From the NCBI GenBank assembly GCA_945898215.1, contig CAMDHY010000007.1:1-64000 (forward strand): DNA of 64,000 nucleotides. The letters run 5' to 3'. The translations under genes were made by a program, and so were the position numbers. Source of the DNA: Pseudoxanthobacter soli DSM 19599 (lineage in GTDB: Bacteria; Pseudomonadota; Alphaproteobacteria; Rhizobiales; Segnochrobactraceae). The notes beneath the pieces are model-generated. The model worked only from the letters and a program-made list of their open reading frames with translations, did no database searches and was not told the origin of the DNA. Within the stretch, counting starts at the first letter, position 1; each line of letters begins with the position of its first letter. Below, piece after piece: positions 8,146 to 15,592 of the stretch.

Positions 8146-8720
8146 TCCGCAAAGGCCACCTGGTGCCCCGTTGGTCTCAGGGGCCGCATTGACGGCAATG
8201 GAACGACGCTCCGTAGCGGGCCTTCAGACGATAGCGATCCCGGGGCACCTGACGGCCCCGGCCCGTCGGAAGAAGCGGCAGCATACGGGAATGACAACAC
8301 GCAATCCCTGTGTATTGCCGATCGTCTCGCCGCTCGACGGCCAAGACGCAGTGATCTGGTCGCGATAGCTGGAAAATGAAGTGATATTCTTGAAGAATAC
8401 GTGATAGAAGACATATAAAATGTATCGATTATTTGGACAAAGCGTGCCTGAAAACAAGATATAATTGCTACAATAATATTGCAAAAAGCGAATGTTTATT
8501 GTTATCAGCAATTTCAAATGGTATATAATTATCCGACATGTGATGAATAAAAGTCAAACTAAACGATTCAATATTACTGAAACTTCATCACTTCAATATT
8601 GAAATTGATGATGAAATCCATTAAGAACATGGTTGTGGAGTTGATAAATTGACAAAATACTGATGGTACGGGTGCGCCGATGATCGAGAGCGTTGAGCCT
8701 GCGGATGCAAGGCCCCGGCC
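8146..8720. other. Gene-free, partly very AT-rich region beside a tRNA
   Basis: No convincing gene was found in 575 bases. The first 220 bases have normal composition. From about 8370 to 8690 GC drops sharply: two 60-base rows near 8461-8580 contain only about 25-27% GC, against about 70% overall. The stretch has many TA steps and poly-A/T runs, a palindrome near 8592 and a repeated TTCAATATT (8567-8575 and 8592-8600). The frames on either strand look like chance ORFs. It ends where the ferric-reductase-like gene begins. Foreign origin and silencing by an AT-binding protein such as MucR/Ros are inferences. Confidence 0.8.
8584..8615. repeat. Palindromic element in the AT-rich region
   Basis: A perfect 12-bp palindrome, TTCAATATTGAA (8592-8603), is flanked by TTCATCA on the left and TGATGAA on the right, giving a larger imperfect cruciform. 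A second copy of TTCAATATT lies 25 bases upstream. It could be an operator or an end of a lost element; its function is not known. Confidence 0.5.
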
Positions 8721-9998
8721 TTGACCGGGATCGTCGTGACGAAGCCGTGGCAGCCCGTGGTGGCGATCGCAGTGGTGAGCGCCGGGTTCGTCCTCGTCGA
8801 TGTTCCGGCCGCGACGTGGCTGACAACCGCAACAATGAGCTTGGCGTCGGGTGTCGCGGCTCTCGCATTGATGGCGACGGCGGCCATCCTCAGCGGGCGC
8901 TGGGCGTGGGTGGAGGGGTTCTTCGGAGGGCTGGACCGGGTCTATGAGGCCCACAAGTGGTTGGCGATTTCAGCACTTTGCCTCGCCTCGGTGCACCTGT
9001 TGTTCAAGGCAGGCATTGGCCAGTGGGAGACGGCGTCGATCCTCGCGCTGCCTGGCGAGTGGACCCGGTTTGTCAGGCAGGCGAGTTTTGTCGGCCTGAT
9101 GCTGATCGTGATGTTGTCGCTCAATCGCAATGTTCCCTACAGCGCCTGGCGATGGTGGCATCGCTTGTCGGGACCGCTTTTCCTGATCGTCGTGCTGCAC
9201 TGGGTCAGCATCAAGTCTCCGCTGCCATTGGTCAGCCCAGCCGGGATATGGCTCGGCGTACTGAGCGGCCTGGGCGTCGGAGCCGCAGTCTACAAGCTGT
9301 TGCTGTATCCGGTCATCGCGAACCACGCGGAATACAGGGTTGTCGGCGTCACCAAGGGACCCGCTGCTGCACAGGTCGAACTTGAACCGACTGGGCGGGG
9401 GATATCCTTCCGACCGGGGCAGTTCGGCTTTCTCAGGATGAAGGTCGACGGTCTCCGCGAGTCCCATCCGTTCACGATTGCTGCTGCCGAAACCCCGTCT
9501 GGACAGGTTTCGTTCGTCATTCGCGCACTGGGCGATTACACGCAGAAGCTGATCGCAGATATCCAACCCGATATGCTCGCGGACATCTACGCCCCCTACG
9601 GCCGCTTCGAGCGCTCACCGGCCGCTGCGCGGGAAATCTGGGTGGGCGGAGGTGTTGGTATTTCACCCTTCGTGGCCTGGCTGCAGGACAAGAACGCGGA
9701 ACAGGACAAGCGCGTCAGTCTCTTCTATTTCTATACACCGGGCAGGGCGTTCCCGGAGATCGACGCTCTGCGGGATTTGGCTGCTCAGAAGGGCGTTGAA
9801 TTCGTACCGGTGAGCAGCGGTCCCGGCACACCGAGTTTCGTTGAACGCTTCGTGGAGATCATTCGCGAAGATGACCTGGCGAAGCTGGATATCGCCGTCT
9901 GCGGGCCCGCGGGCCTGCTGAACCACATCCGCGCGCTGGCAATCGCGAACGGCGTCGAGCCGGGTCAGATTCGGCACGAACTGTTTGTGTTTCGCTGA
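8721..9998 (+). CDS. Ferric-reductase-like flavohaem membrane oxidoreductase
   Basis: 425 residues. The N-terminal half has about six membrane helices with haem-ligand-type histidines (YEAHKWLAI, CLASVHLL, WWHRLSGP, VVLHWVS), as in the ferric reductase / NADPH oxidase superfamily. The C-terminal half is a ferredoxin-reductase module with the FAD motif HPFTIA (near 249) and NAD-binding motifs GGGVGISPF (near 309) and CGPAGL (near 394). It would pass electrons from NAD(P)H across the membrane; the acceptor is unknown. The frame has only a TTG start, with AAGG eight bases upstream and an in-frame stop at 8694. GC (near 60%) is clearly below neighbouring genes, and the AT-rich region precedes it, suggesting acquisition. 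Confidence 0.85.
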   Translation: MTGIVVTKPWQPVVAIAVVSAGFVLVDVPAATWLTTATMSLASGVAALALMATAAILSGRWAWVEGFFGGLDRVYEAHKWLAISALCLASVHLLFKAGIGQWETASILALPGEWTRFVRQASFVGLMLIVMLSLNRNVPYSAWRWWHRLSGPLFLIVVLHWVSIKSPLPLVSPAGIWLGVLSGLGVGAAVYKLLLYPVIANHAEYRVVGVTKGPAAAQVELEPTGRGISFRPGQFGFLRMKVDGLRESHPFTIAAAETPSGQVSFVIRALGDYTQKLIADIQPDMLADIYAPYGRFERSPAAAREIWVGGGVGISPFVAWLQDKNAEQDKRVSLFYFYTPGRAFPEIDALRDLAAQKGVEFVPVSSGPGTPSFVERFVEIIREDDLAKLDIAVCGPAGLLNHIRALAIANGVEPGQIRHELFVFR

Positions 9999-10017
9999 CC
10001 GCCGGTTCACCCGGCGG
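9999..10017 (+). terminator. Stem-loop after the ferric-reductase-like gene
   Basis: CCGCCGG (9999-10005) and CCGGCGG (10011-10017) form a 7-bp GC stem with a 5-base loop immediately behind the stop codon. The following run GTGTTTG is only weakly T-rich. Likely transcription end or mRNA stabiliser. Confidence 0.5.
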
Positions 10018-10090
10018 GATGTGTTTGCGGTTCAGCCCGGCGCACCTGCCGCGGTAGCGCGCCTCCTGCGGGAAGGTGCGGCGCGACCGG

Positions 10091-10933
10091 TCACGCGCCG
10101 CGGCGCAGAGCCTCGACCAAGCCGTCGTCGACATAGTGCGGGCCGTCGAAGAGGTAGAGCGGGTAGCCGCTAAGCGCCGCGAGCTGCGGGGCGATCTCCG
10201 CTGCGATGGCCGCCCGGAAGCCACCCTCGGTGTGCGGCCGGAAGGCCTCGATGATCACGCGCAGCCGCCCCAGCCCGAGCTTCTCTGCGAGCGCGTCGGC
10301 GTACTCCCGCGCCACCGCCGGTGTGCGCGCATGCACGCCGACGCCGTCCTGGAAGAACACGCCGATGTCGGCCGGCAGCCAGCTGGAAAGCCAGGTCGCC
10401 AGCGTGCCGGCGCCGACGTTGGCGCTGTCGTAGACGCTGATCCACAGGGGCCGCGGCAGCGGCGCGAGCAGGTCGGCGAGCCGCGGCGCCTCCTGCCAGG
10501 TCGGGTCGACCTCGACGGGGAAGTACCAGCCGGTGACGTTGAGCGGCGTCGGCAGGTAGGCGAGGCGCCGCGACAGCGCGGCGAGCCCGGCGATGTCGGC
10601 GCGGGCCTCGCGCTCGCCGAAGCGGCCGGCGAGGCCGAGGATCACCTCTCTCGCCCACGGCTCGCGGGCGATGCGGCTCCAGTCCGGCAGCACCGGGACG
10701 GTCGGCAGACCGGCGTCGGCGACGAAGGACTGGCCGTCGACGACGATCCATTGCACCAGGAGTTCGCGGGCACCGAGCGCATGCCATTGGCCGGCGATGC
10801 CGACGGTGGCATTGTCCGGCTGCCAGACGATGCCGTCGACGAGCGGCGGCGGCACCTCCGGCCGCGACGTCCGCCAGAGCACCGCGCCGCCGGCCCCGGC
10901 CGCAAGCGCCCCGGCCGTGAGCGACCCCGCCAC
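10091..10933 (-). CDS. DUF4434-like (glycoside-hydrolase-fold) periplasmic protein of the NfrAB locus
   Basis: About 280 residues after an N-terminal hydrophobic segment. Motifs such as NVTGWYFPVEVDPTW, PLWISVYDSAN and GVFFQDGVGVHA resemble DUF4434-type TIM-barrel proteins related to glycoside hydrolases, so a role in trimming or handling the polymer made by the upstream genes is plausible. The only standard start is GTG at 10933. Upstream, in frame, lies a twin-arginine-like stretch (PRRPSRRLVAGS) reached from a CTG overlapping the NfrA stop (CTGA, 10991-10993), so the true start may be that CTG and export may be by Tat. The E. coli nfr locus also has a third gene, ybcH; whether this is its counterpart needs comparison. 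Confidence 0.75.
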   Translation of the reverse strand: MAGSLTAGALAAGAGGAVLWRTSRPEVPPPLVDGIVWQPDNATVGIAGQWHALGARELLVQWIVVDGQSFVADAGLPTVPVLPDWSRIAREPWAREVILGLAGRFGEREARADIAGLAALSRRLAYLPTPLNVTGWYFPVEVDPTWQEAPRLADLLAPLPRPLWISVYDSANVGAGTLATWLSSWLPADIGVFFQDGVGVHARTPAVAREYADALAEKLGLGRLRVIIEAFRPHTEGGFRAAIAAEIAPQLAALSGYPLYLFDGPHYVDDGLVEALRRGA

Positions 10934-10989
10934 CAGCCGGCGCGAGGGCCGTCGCGGCGCCGCTGCGGCGCCCGGCTGCGGGTCGGGGC

Positions 10990-13299
10990 TCAGTAGGACA
11001 CCGTCATGCCGGCGAACAGGCCGCGGGCACGATTGTCGCCGGCGAGCCTGAACCGGTACTGCACGTTCATGTCCACATAGGAGCGCGGCGCCGCGTACTT
11101 GTCCTCGCGGAACCAGTAGCGCAGTGCGAAGCCCGGCCCCGTGCCGAGCGCGCCGGGATCGGCGAAGCTCGAATCGTAGCTGCCGCCGAGCGCCAGGAAC
11201 GGCGTCGCCACCAGCTTGTCGCTGATCGCATCGAGGCGGAAGCTCTCGCCGACGCGCCCCTCGAACACCGCGACGTTCTGGGCGGTCTCGAAGAAGCGGT
11301 CGGCCTCGCCGTAGACCTGCCAGGTCGTCCAGTGCGGATCGACGACGTTGAGGTCGGTGCCTTCGCCGGCCGAGAAGGCGGCGCGGGCGAGCCAGTCCTC
11401 GCGCGAGGCCGAGCCGAGCTTCACGAGCCGCGCGCCCTCGAAGATGAGGTTCCAGTCCGAGAACGGCTTCCAGCGCACGCCGACGAGGCCCTGCAGCGTC
11501 TCCGGCCCGGTCCGGCCGCCGCGCTCGTCGTAGATCGTCTGGAAGGCGCGGGCGAAGACCTCCACCAGGGCGCCGTTGCGGTAGCCGATCTCCGGCGGCC
11601 GCCAGTAGACCTCGGCACCGATCTGCCCGACGTTGCGCCCGCCGCTCGGCGTCGGCGCCGTCGTCGAGCTCGGCGCCACCCCGACGGCGCCGTAGGTGAC
11701 CGTCAGATAGGCGCCCCAGGTGCGGGTGATGTCGGCCACCTCGCGACGCAGGCCGAACTTGTACTGCGGGTCGAGCTCGATCTCGCCCGCGTCCGCCGCG
11801 TCGATGCCGGCCTTGAAGAACTCCACGGCTTCCGCGTTGCGGAAGCGCCGCTTGGCGGCATAGGCGGCGTCGAGATAGGCGCGGCCCTTCAACTCGCCCG
11901 CAGCCTCCGCCTTCTCGTAGTAGGGGAGCGCGAGTTCATCGTCGCCGACGCCGCTCGCGAGATAGGCGATGTCGAGGTCGGAGGCTCCGGCGAGCGAGCC
12001 GTCGGCGAGCGCCTCGGTCAGCAGCACGCGGGCCTCCTCCCGCCGGCCGAGCTCGCTCATCAGGGCGATGACGGTGCGGGTGGCGAGTGTCCGCTCGGTC
12101 GCGCCGGGGGCGAGGCGGCGGGCGGTCTCGAAGGCGGCGAGCGCCTCTTCCTTTCGATCCAGCGCGAGCAGCGCGAAGCCGATGCGCGAGGCGACGGCGT
12201 AGCTGGTCTCGCCGGCGAGCGGCCCCAGCAGATCTAGGGCCGCTTGTGGCTGGTTCGCCGCCATCGCGGCATCGGCGGCGGCGAGCCGCAGCGTGCGCGC
12301 CTCGCCAGGCCGCGTCGGCCCAAGCCGCAGCGCCGCCTGGAAATCGGCGAGCGCGCCGGCGGCATCGCCGCGCTGCAGGCGCAGATTGCCGCGCTGGGTG
12401 AACAGCGAGACGGTCGGCCGGCGCGAGAGCAGCTCTGTCAGGATAGCCTCCGCCTCGCTGGTTCGCCCGGCGGCGAGCGCAGCATCCGCGAGCGCGAGCC
12501 GCAGCGTCCACGCCTCCGGCGATCCCGCCGGCAGGAGCCGCAGCGCGGCCGCGAAGTCGTCGGCCGCCGCACCATGGCGGCCGAGGGCCTGGCGGAGGTA
12601 GCCGCGCTGCGTCAGAAGCGCGGCGTCCGGCCGTGCGGCGAGCAGGGCCGACAGCACCGTCTCAGCCTCGGCCTTGCGGCCCGCTGCGGAGAGCGCGTCG
12701 GCGAGCAGCAGCCGATACTCGCGCCGGTCGGGGGCGAGGCGGACGGCGGCGCGTGCCCGCTCCACCGCCGTCGAAGCGCGCCCGGCGGCGAGCGCCTTGA
12801 AGGCGGCGTCGGCCTCGACGAAGGCGGGATCGGTGGTCGAGGGCGCGCCGCCGATGGCGTCGCGGTAATCGAGGCTGTCCCACGACCGCCGATCGGCCCG
12901 GAAGGCGAGCCGCTCGCTGATGGTCGCCAGCCGGTCGGCGATGCGCGGGTCGCCCACATCGGCGATGCGAGCCTCCGCGGTGGCGGTGGCGAGGTCGTCG
13001 GCGGCGATCAGCGCATCGACGAGTTGCACGCGCAGCTGCTCCGAATCCGGCCGCTGTCGGAGCGCCTCGCGCAACAGCGAGACGGCGGTGGTGAAATCAC
13101 CCGCAGCGACGGCCTCGTAGGCGCGGGTGGCGAGCGCGAGCGGCGGGCCCGATAGCGGAAGCTCGATCGTCTCCTGCGCGCCGGCGCCGAACGGCATCGC
13201 CAGCGCGAGCGCAAGCAGCAGAGAGGCCGACGGAATCCGAATCCGTCGAGCCCGTCGTGGCGGAGGCGCAGCGCGCCCGCCGAACAACGCCCGCACCAT
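10990..13299 (-). CDS. nfrA: NfrA-like outer-membrane polysaccharide secretion protein (TPR + barrel)
   Basis: 769 residues. A signal peptide (SASLLLALALAMPFGAGAQ) precedes a long TPR array, with repeated blocks such as EAWTLRLALADAALAAGRTS and EARTLRLAAADAAMAANQPQ between about 50 and 480. The C-terminal region matches the NfrA_C type and ends in Tyr (MTVSY) like outer-membrane barrels. In E. coli, NfrA is the phage N4 receptor and exports the NGR polysaccharide made by NfrB; the layout here is analogous to BcsC. It lies 165 bases behind nfrB and overlaps the DUF4434-like frame. E. coli NfrA is longer (about 990 residues), so this is a shorter version. An alternative is a generic BcsC-like secretin of another polymer. 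Confidence 0.82.
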   Translation of the reverse strand: MVRALFGGRAAPPPRRARRIRIPSASLLLALALAMPFGAGAQETIELPLSGPPLALATRAYEAVAAGDFTTAVSLLREALRQRPDSEQLRVQLVDALIAADDLATATAEARIADVGDPRIADRLATISERLAFRADRRSWDSLDYRDAIGGAPSTTDPAFVEADAAFKALAAGRASTAVERARAAVRLAPDRREYRLLLADALSAAGRKAEAETVLSALLAARPDAALLTQRGYLRQALGRHGAAADDFAAALRLLPAGSPEAWTLRLALADAALAAGRTSEAEAILTELLSRRPTVSLFTQRGNLRLQRGDAAGALADFQAALRLGPTRPGEARTLRLAAADAAMAANQPQAALDLLGPLAGETSYAVASRIGFALLALDRKEEALAAFETARRLAPGATERTLATRTVIALMSELGRREEARVLLTEALADGSLAGASDLDIAYLASGVGDDELALPYYEKAEAAGELKGRAYLDAAYAAKRRFRNAEAVEFFKAGIDAADAGEIELDPQYKFGLRREVADITRTWGAYLTVTYGAVGVAPSSTTAPTPSGGRNVGQIGAEVYWRPPEIGYRNGALVEVFARAFQTIYDERGGRTGPETLQGLVGVRWKPFSDWNLIFEGARLVKLGSASREDWLARAAFSAGEGTDLNVVDPHWTTWQVYGEADRFFETAQNVAVFEGRVGESFRLDAISDKLVATPFLALGGSYDSSFADPGALGTGPGFALRYWFREDKYAAPRSYVDMNVQYRFRLAGDNRARGLFAGMTVSY

Positions 13300-13464
13300 C
13301 CCAAACCCTTCGACGCTGGGGCCGCCCTGTCGCGGCTTCCGGTCGGCTCGTCTTGGTTGTTGTTCGAGCCGCCGCCTTCCCGTCGATTCTCACTGATTCG
13401 TCGCGTTTCGCCGAGCCCGGCGTGACCCGCGCCGCAAAGAAAATCGCCGCGCCGGCGTCGCCGC

Positions 13465-15576
13465 TCAGGCGGCGGCGCGCTGCTGCAGCGTCAGGGCCTC
13501 GGCGAGGGAAGCGGCCGACAGCACGCCGGCTTGCACGAGGAAATCGCCGATGCGGCCGTGCTGCTCCGGCCGGTAGAGCGCCATCGCCTTGTCGAAGGCG
13601 GCGCGGTCGATCAGCCGGTGCTCGATCAGCACGTCGCCGAGCAGCGGCATGGTGCGACCGGTTGCGACCTCGTCGAGGGCGGTTTCGTCACCGCGCAGGA
13701 CGCGCAGGCCGGCGGCGATCTCGCTCTCGCGCGCGATCACCTGAACCGGTTCGTGGCCGAGGCTCGCCGTCAGGTCGGCCAGCGGCTGCGGTCGCAACGG
13801 CGAAGCGGTGGCGAGGACGATCCGCCCGTCCTCGCTGCGCCCGGCCGCCAGCACCCGATAGCGGACGGCGTCGTCGAGCGGCAGGTCGCCGGCATGCGCG
13901 CCCAACAGGTCGGCCGTTAGCGCCATCCGTCCAAGGCCGGCCTGCACGGCGATCGCCTCGGCGAGCGTCTCCTCGTCGAGCCAGCCGTTGATGACCAGGA
14001 TGCGGCCGAGCGGCAGGTCGCGCCGGCTCTGCTCCTCGAGTGCCGCCGACAGCCGGCCCTCGTCCACCACCTGCCAGGAGGTGAGGAGTTCGCCGAGCCG
14101 CCGCCGCCGCTTCTCCAGCACCTCCTCGGATGGGAAGTCGTGGGCCGTCTTGTCCCAGGCGATGCGCGTGCCGAACAGGAGGTGGCCGATGAACAGCTTC
14201 CACGCCCGCGCAGCCGCCATGAAGTTCACGAAGTTGGCGACGATCATGCGCGGGATCGACAAGAGCCCGTGCTCCCATCCGTAGATGCGCGCCACGAAGT
14301 AGAAGCGCTGCACCGCGCGCAGGGCGAGCGCGATGGCGTTCGCCACGAGCAGCCAGGCGAAGACGCTGTCGGGCTCGAACAGTGGCGGATAGCGGATGTA
14401 CCAGACGCCCGCCACCGCCAGGAAATAGAAGGCGACGAGGTTGAAGGCGATCAGGTAGCCGGCGATGTTGATGAACTGGGTGAAGATGCCCTTGCGGTCG
14501 CGGAACAAGAGGTAGCGGGCCGCCAGCGAGCCCGTCCAGCCGATCTGCTGCCAGCTCTGCAGGCCGATGCCGACCGTCCAGCGCGCCTTCTGGCGATAGG
14601 CGGCGCGGAAGGAGTTCGGGAAATACTCGCGCACGCACAGCGGCATGCGGATGCGCACCTCGCGCTCGGGCCCGAAATTGAACAGGAACCGCCGCCGCGT
14701 CGAGAACTCCACCGGAAAGCGAGCGAAGATCGAGGTCATGCCGGCGCGCGAGAGGCGCTCGCCGATGTCGTAGTCCTCGGTCAGGGTGTCGGTGTTAAAG
14801 GGCTGGTTGTCGGTCTCGGCGGCGAGCGTCATCAGCGCCCGCCGCGAGAAGCAGGTGCCGACGCCGGCCGAGGGCACGACGCCGGCGAGGCTCTCGCGGA
14901 CGACGAGGTCCTTGGCGTGCCACTCGGCGAACTCGTCCATGTAGGTGCCGGCGACCATCTCGAACCAGTCGCGGTCGAGCGAGACGACGGGGATCTGGAT
15001 GAGGTCCTTGCGCGGCAGCAGGTAGTTGAAGAACTTCAGCTCGAGCGGGTGCAGCACGTCTTCGCTGTCGTGCAGCACCATGCCGGCGAACTGCACGCCG
15101 GTGCGCTTCTCGTGGTGCAGGATCGCCTGGACGATCCAGTTCAGGCAGTCGGCCTTGCAGGTCGGACCGGGGTGGGGCACCTCGACCCGCACCAGCTGTT
15201 TGAAGCGCCGCAGCATGCGGTCGACCTCGCCGATCGTCGCGGAGTCGTTGACGTAGGTGCCGACGAAGACGACGTAGTTCCGGTACTCGAGTACCGAGAC
15301 CATGCTCTCCAGCATGGCGGCGATGACGTCGGATTCGAGCCACGCCGGCACCATGATCGCCATCGGCTGCTCGGTGCGGGCGCGCAGCTGCTCGGCGCTG
15401 AGCGGCTTGTATTTCCGCTTCACCGTCAGCGTCCGCCACGTCTCCCGTGTCCAGAACCAGGCGTCGATGAACAGGTCGTCGATCGACGAGATCAGGATCA
15501 GCACGGCGACGAGCAGCGCCGCCCGTTCGAGCCAGGTCTGGTACTCGGCGATCAGATAGGGCCAGAACAGCTCCAC
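13465..15576 (-). CDS. nfrB: NfrB-like membrane glycosyltransferase with C-terminal MshEN c-di-GMP-binding domains
   Basis: About 703 residues from GTG 15576. Membrane helices flank a GT2 catalytic domain with the processive signature: DSED (about 170-173), TEDYD (266-270) and QKARW (329-333). After the last helices the C-terminus has MshEN repeats: RRLGELL...Q then PLGRILVINGWLDEETLAEA, and a further pair ending GRIGDFLVQAGVLSAASLAE. In E. coli, NfrB polymerises N-acetylmannosamine and is switched on by c-di-GMP at its MshEN domain. A TTG at 15627 would extend the frame, but that stretch overlaps the upstream coding region and looks like its shadow, so GTG is chosen. UDP-ManNAc would come from the WecB encoded two genes upstream. 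Confidence 0.85.
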   Translation of the reverse strand: MELFWPYLIAEYQTWLERAALLVAVLILISSIDDLFIDAWFWTRETWRTLTVKRKYKPLSAEQLRARTEQPMAIMVPAWLESDVIAAMLESMVSVLEYRNYVVFVGTYVNDSATIGEVDRMLRRFKQLVRVEVPHPGPTCKADCLNWIVQAILHHEKRTGVQFAGMVLHDSEDVLHPLELKFFNYLLPRKDLIQIPVVSLDRDWFEMVAGTYMDEFAEWHAKDLVVRESLAGVVPSAGVGTCFSRRALMTLAAETDNQPFNTDTLTEDYDIGERLSRAGMTSIFARFPVEFSTRRRFLFNFGPEREVRIRMPLCVREYFPNSFRAAYRQKARWTVGIGLQSWQQIGWTGSLAARYLLFRDRKGIFTQFINIAGYLIAFNLVAFYFLAVAGVWYIRYPPLFEPDSVFAWLLVANAIALALRAVQRFYFVARIYGWEHGLLSIPRMIVANFVNFMAAARAWKLFIGHLLFGTRIAWDKTAHDFPSEEVLEKRRRRLGELLTSWQVVDEGRLSAALEEQSRRDLPLGRILVINGWLDEETLAEAIAVQAGLGRMALTADLLGAHAGDLPLDDAVRYRVLAAGRSEDGRIVLATASPLRPQPLADLTASLGHEPVQVIARESEIAAGLRVLRGDETALDEVATGRTMPLLGDVLIEHRLIDRAAFDKAMALYRPEQHGRIGDFLVQAGVLSAASLAEALTLQQRAAA

Positions 15577-15592
15577 GGCGGCTGGTCCCGCG

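Noticed and set aside
8146-8720. Second copy of the tRNA 3' end as an attachment site
   Set aside because: No repeat of the T-arm/acceptor sequence was found downstream within the region, and no integrase gene is present.
8224-8954. Leftward frames in and next to the AT-rich region
   Set aside because: No ribosome sites, no recognisable domains, and they cross the composition boundary; they look like chance open frames.
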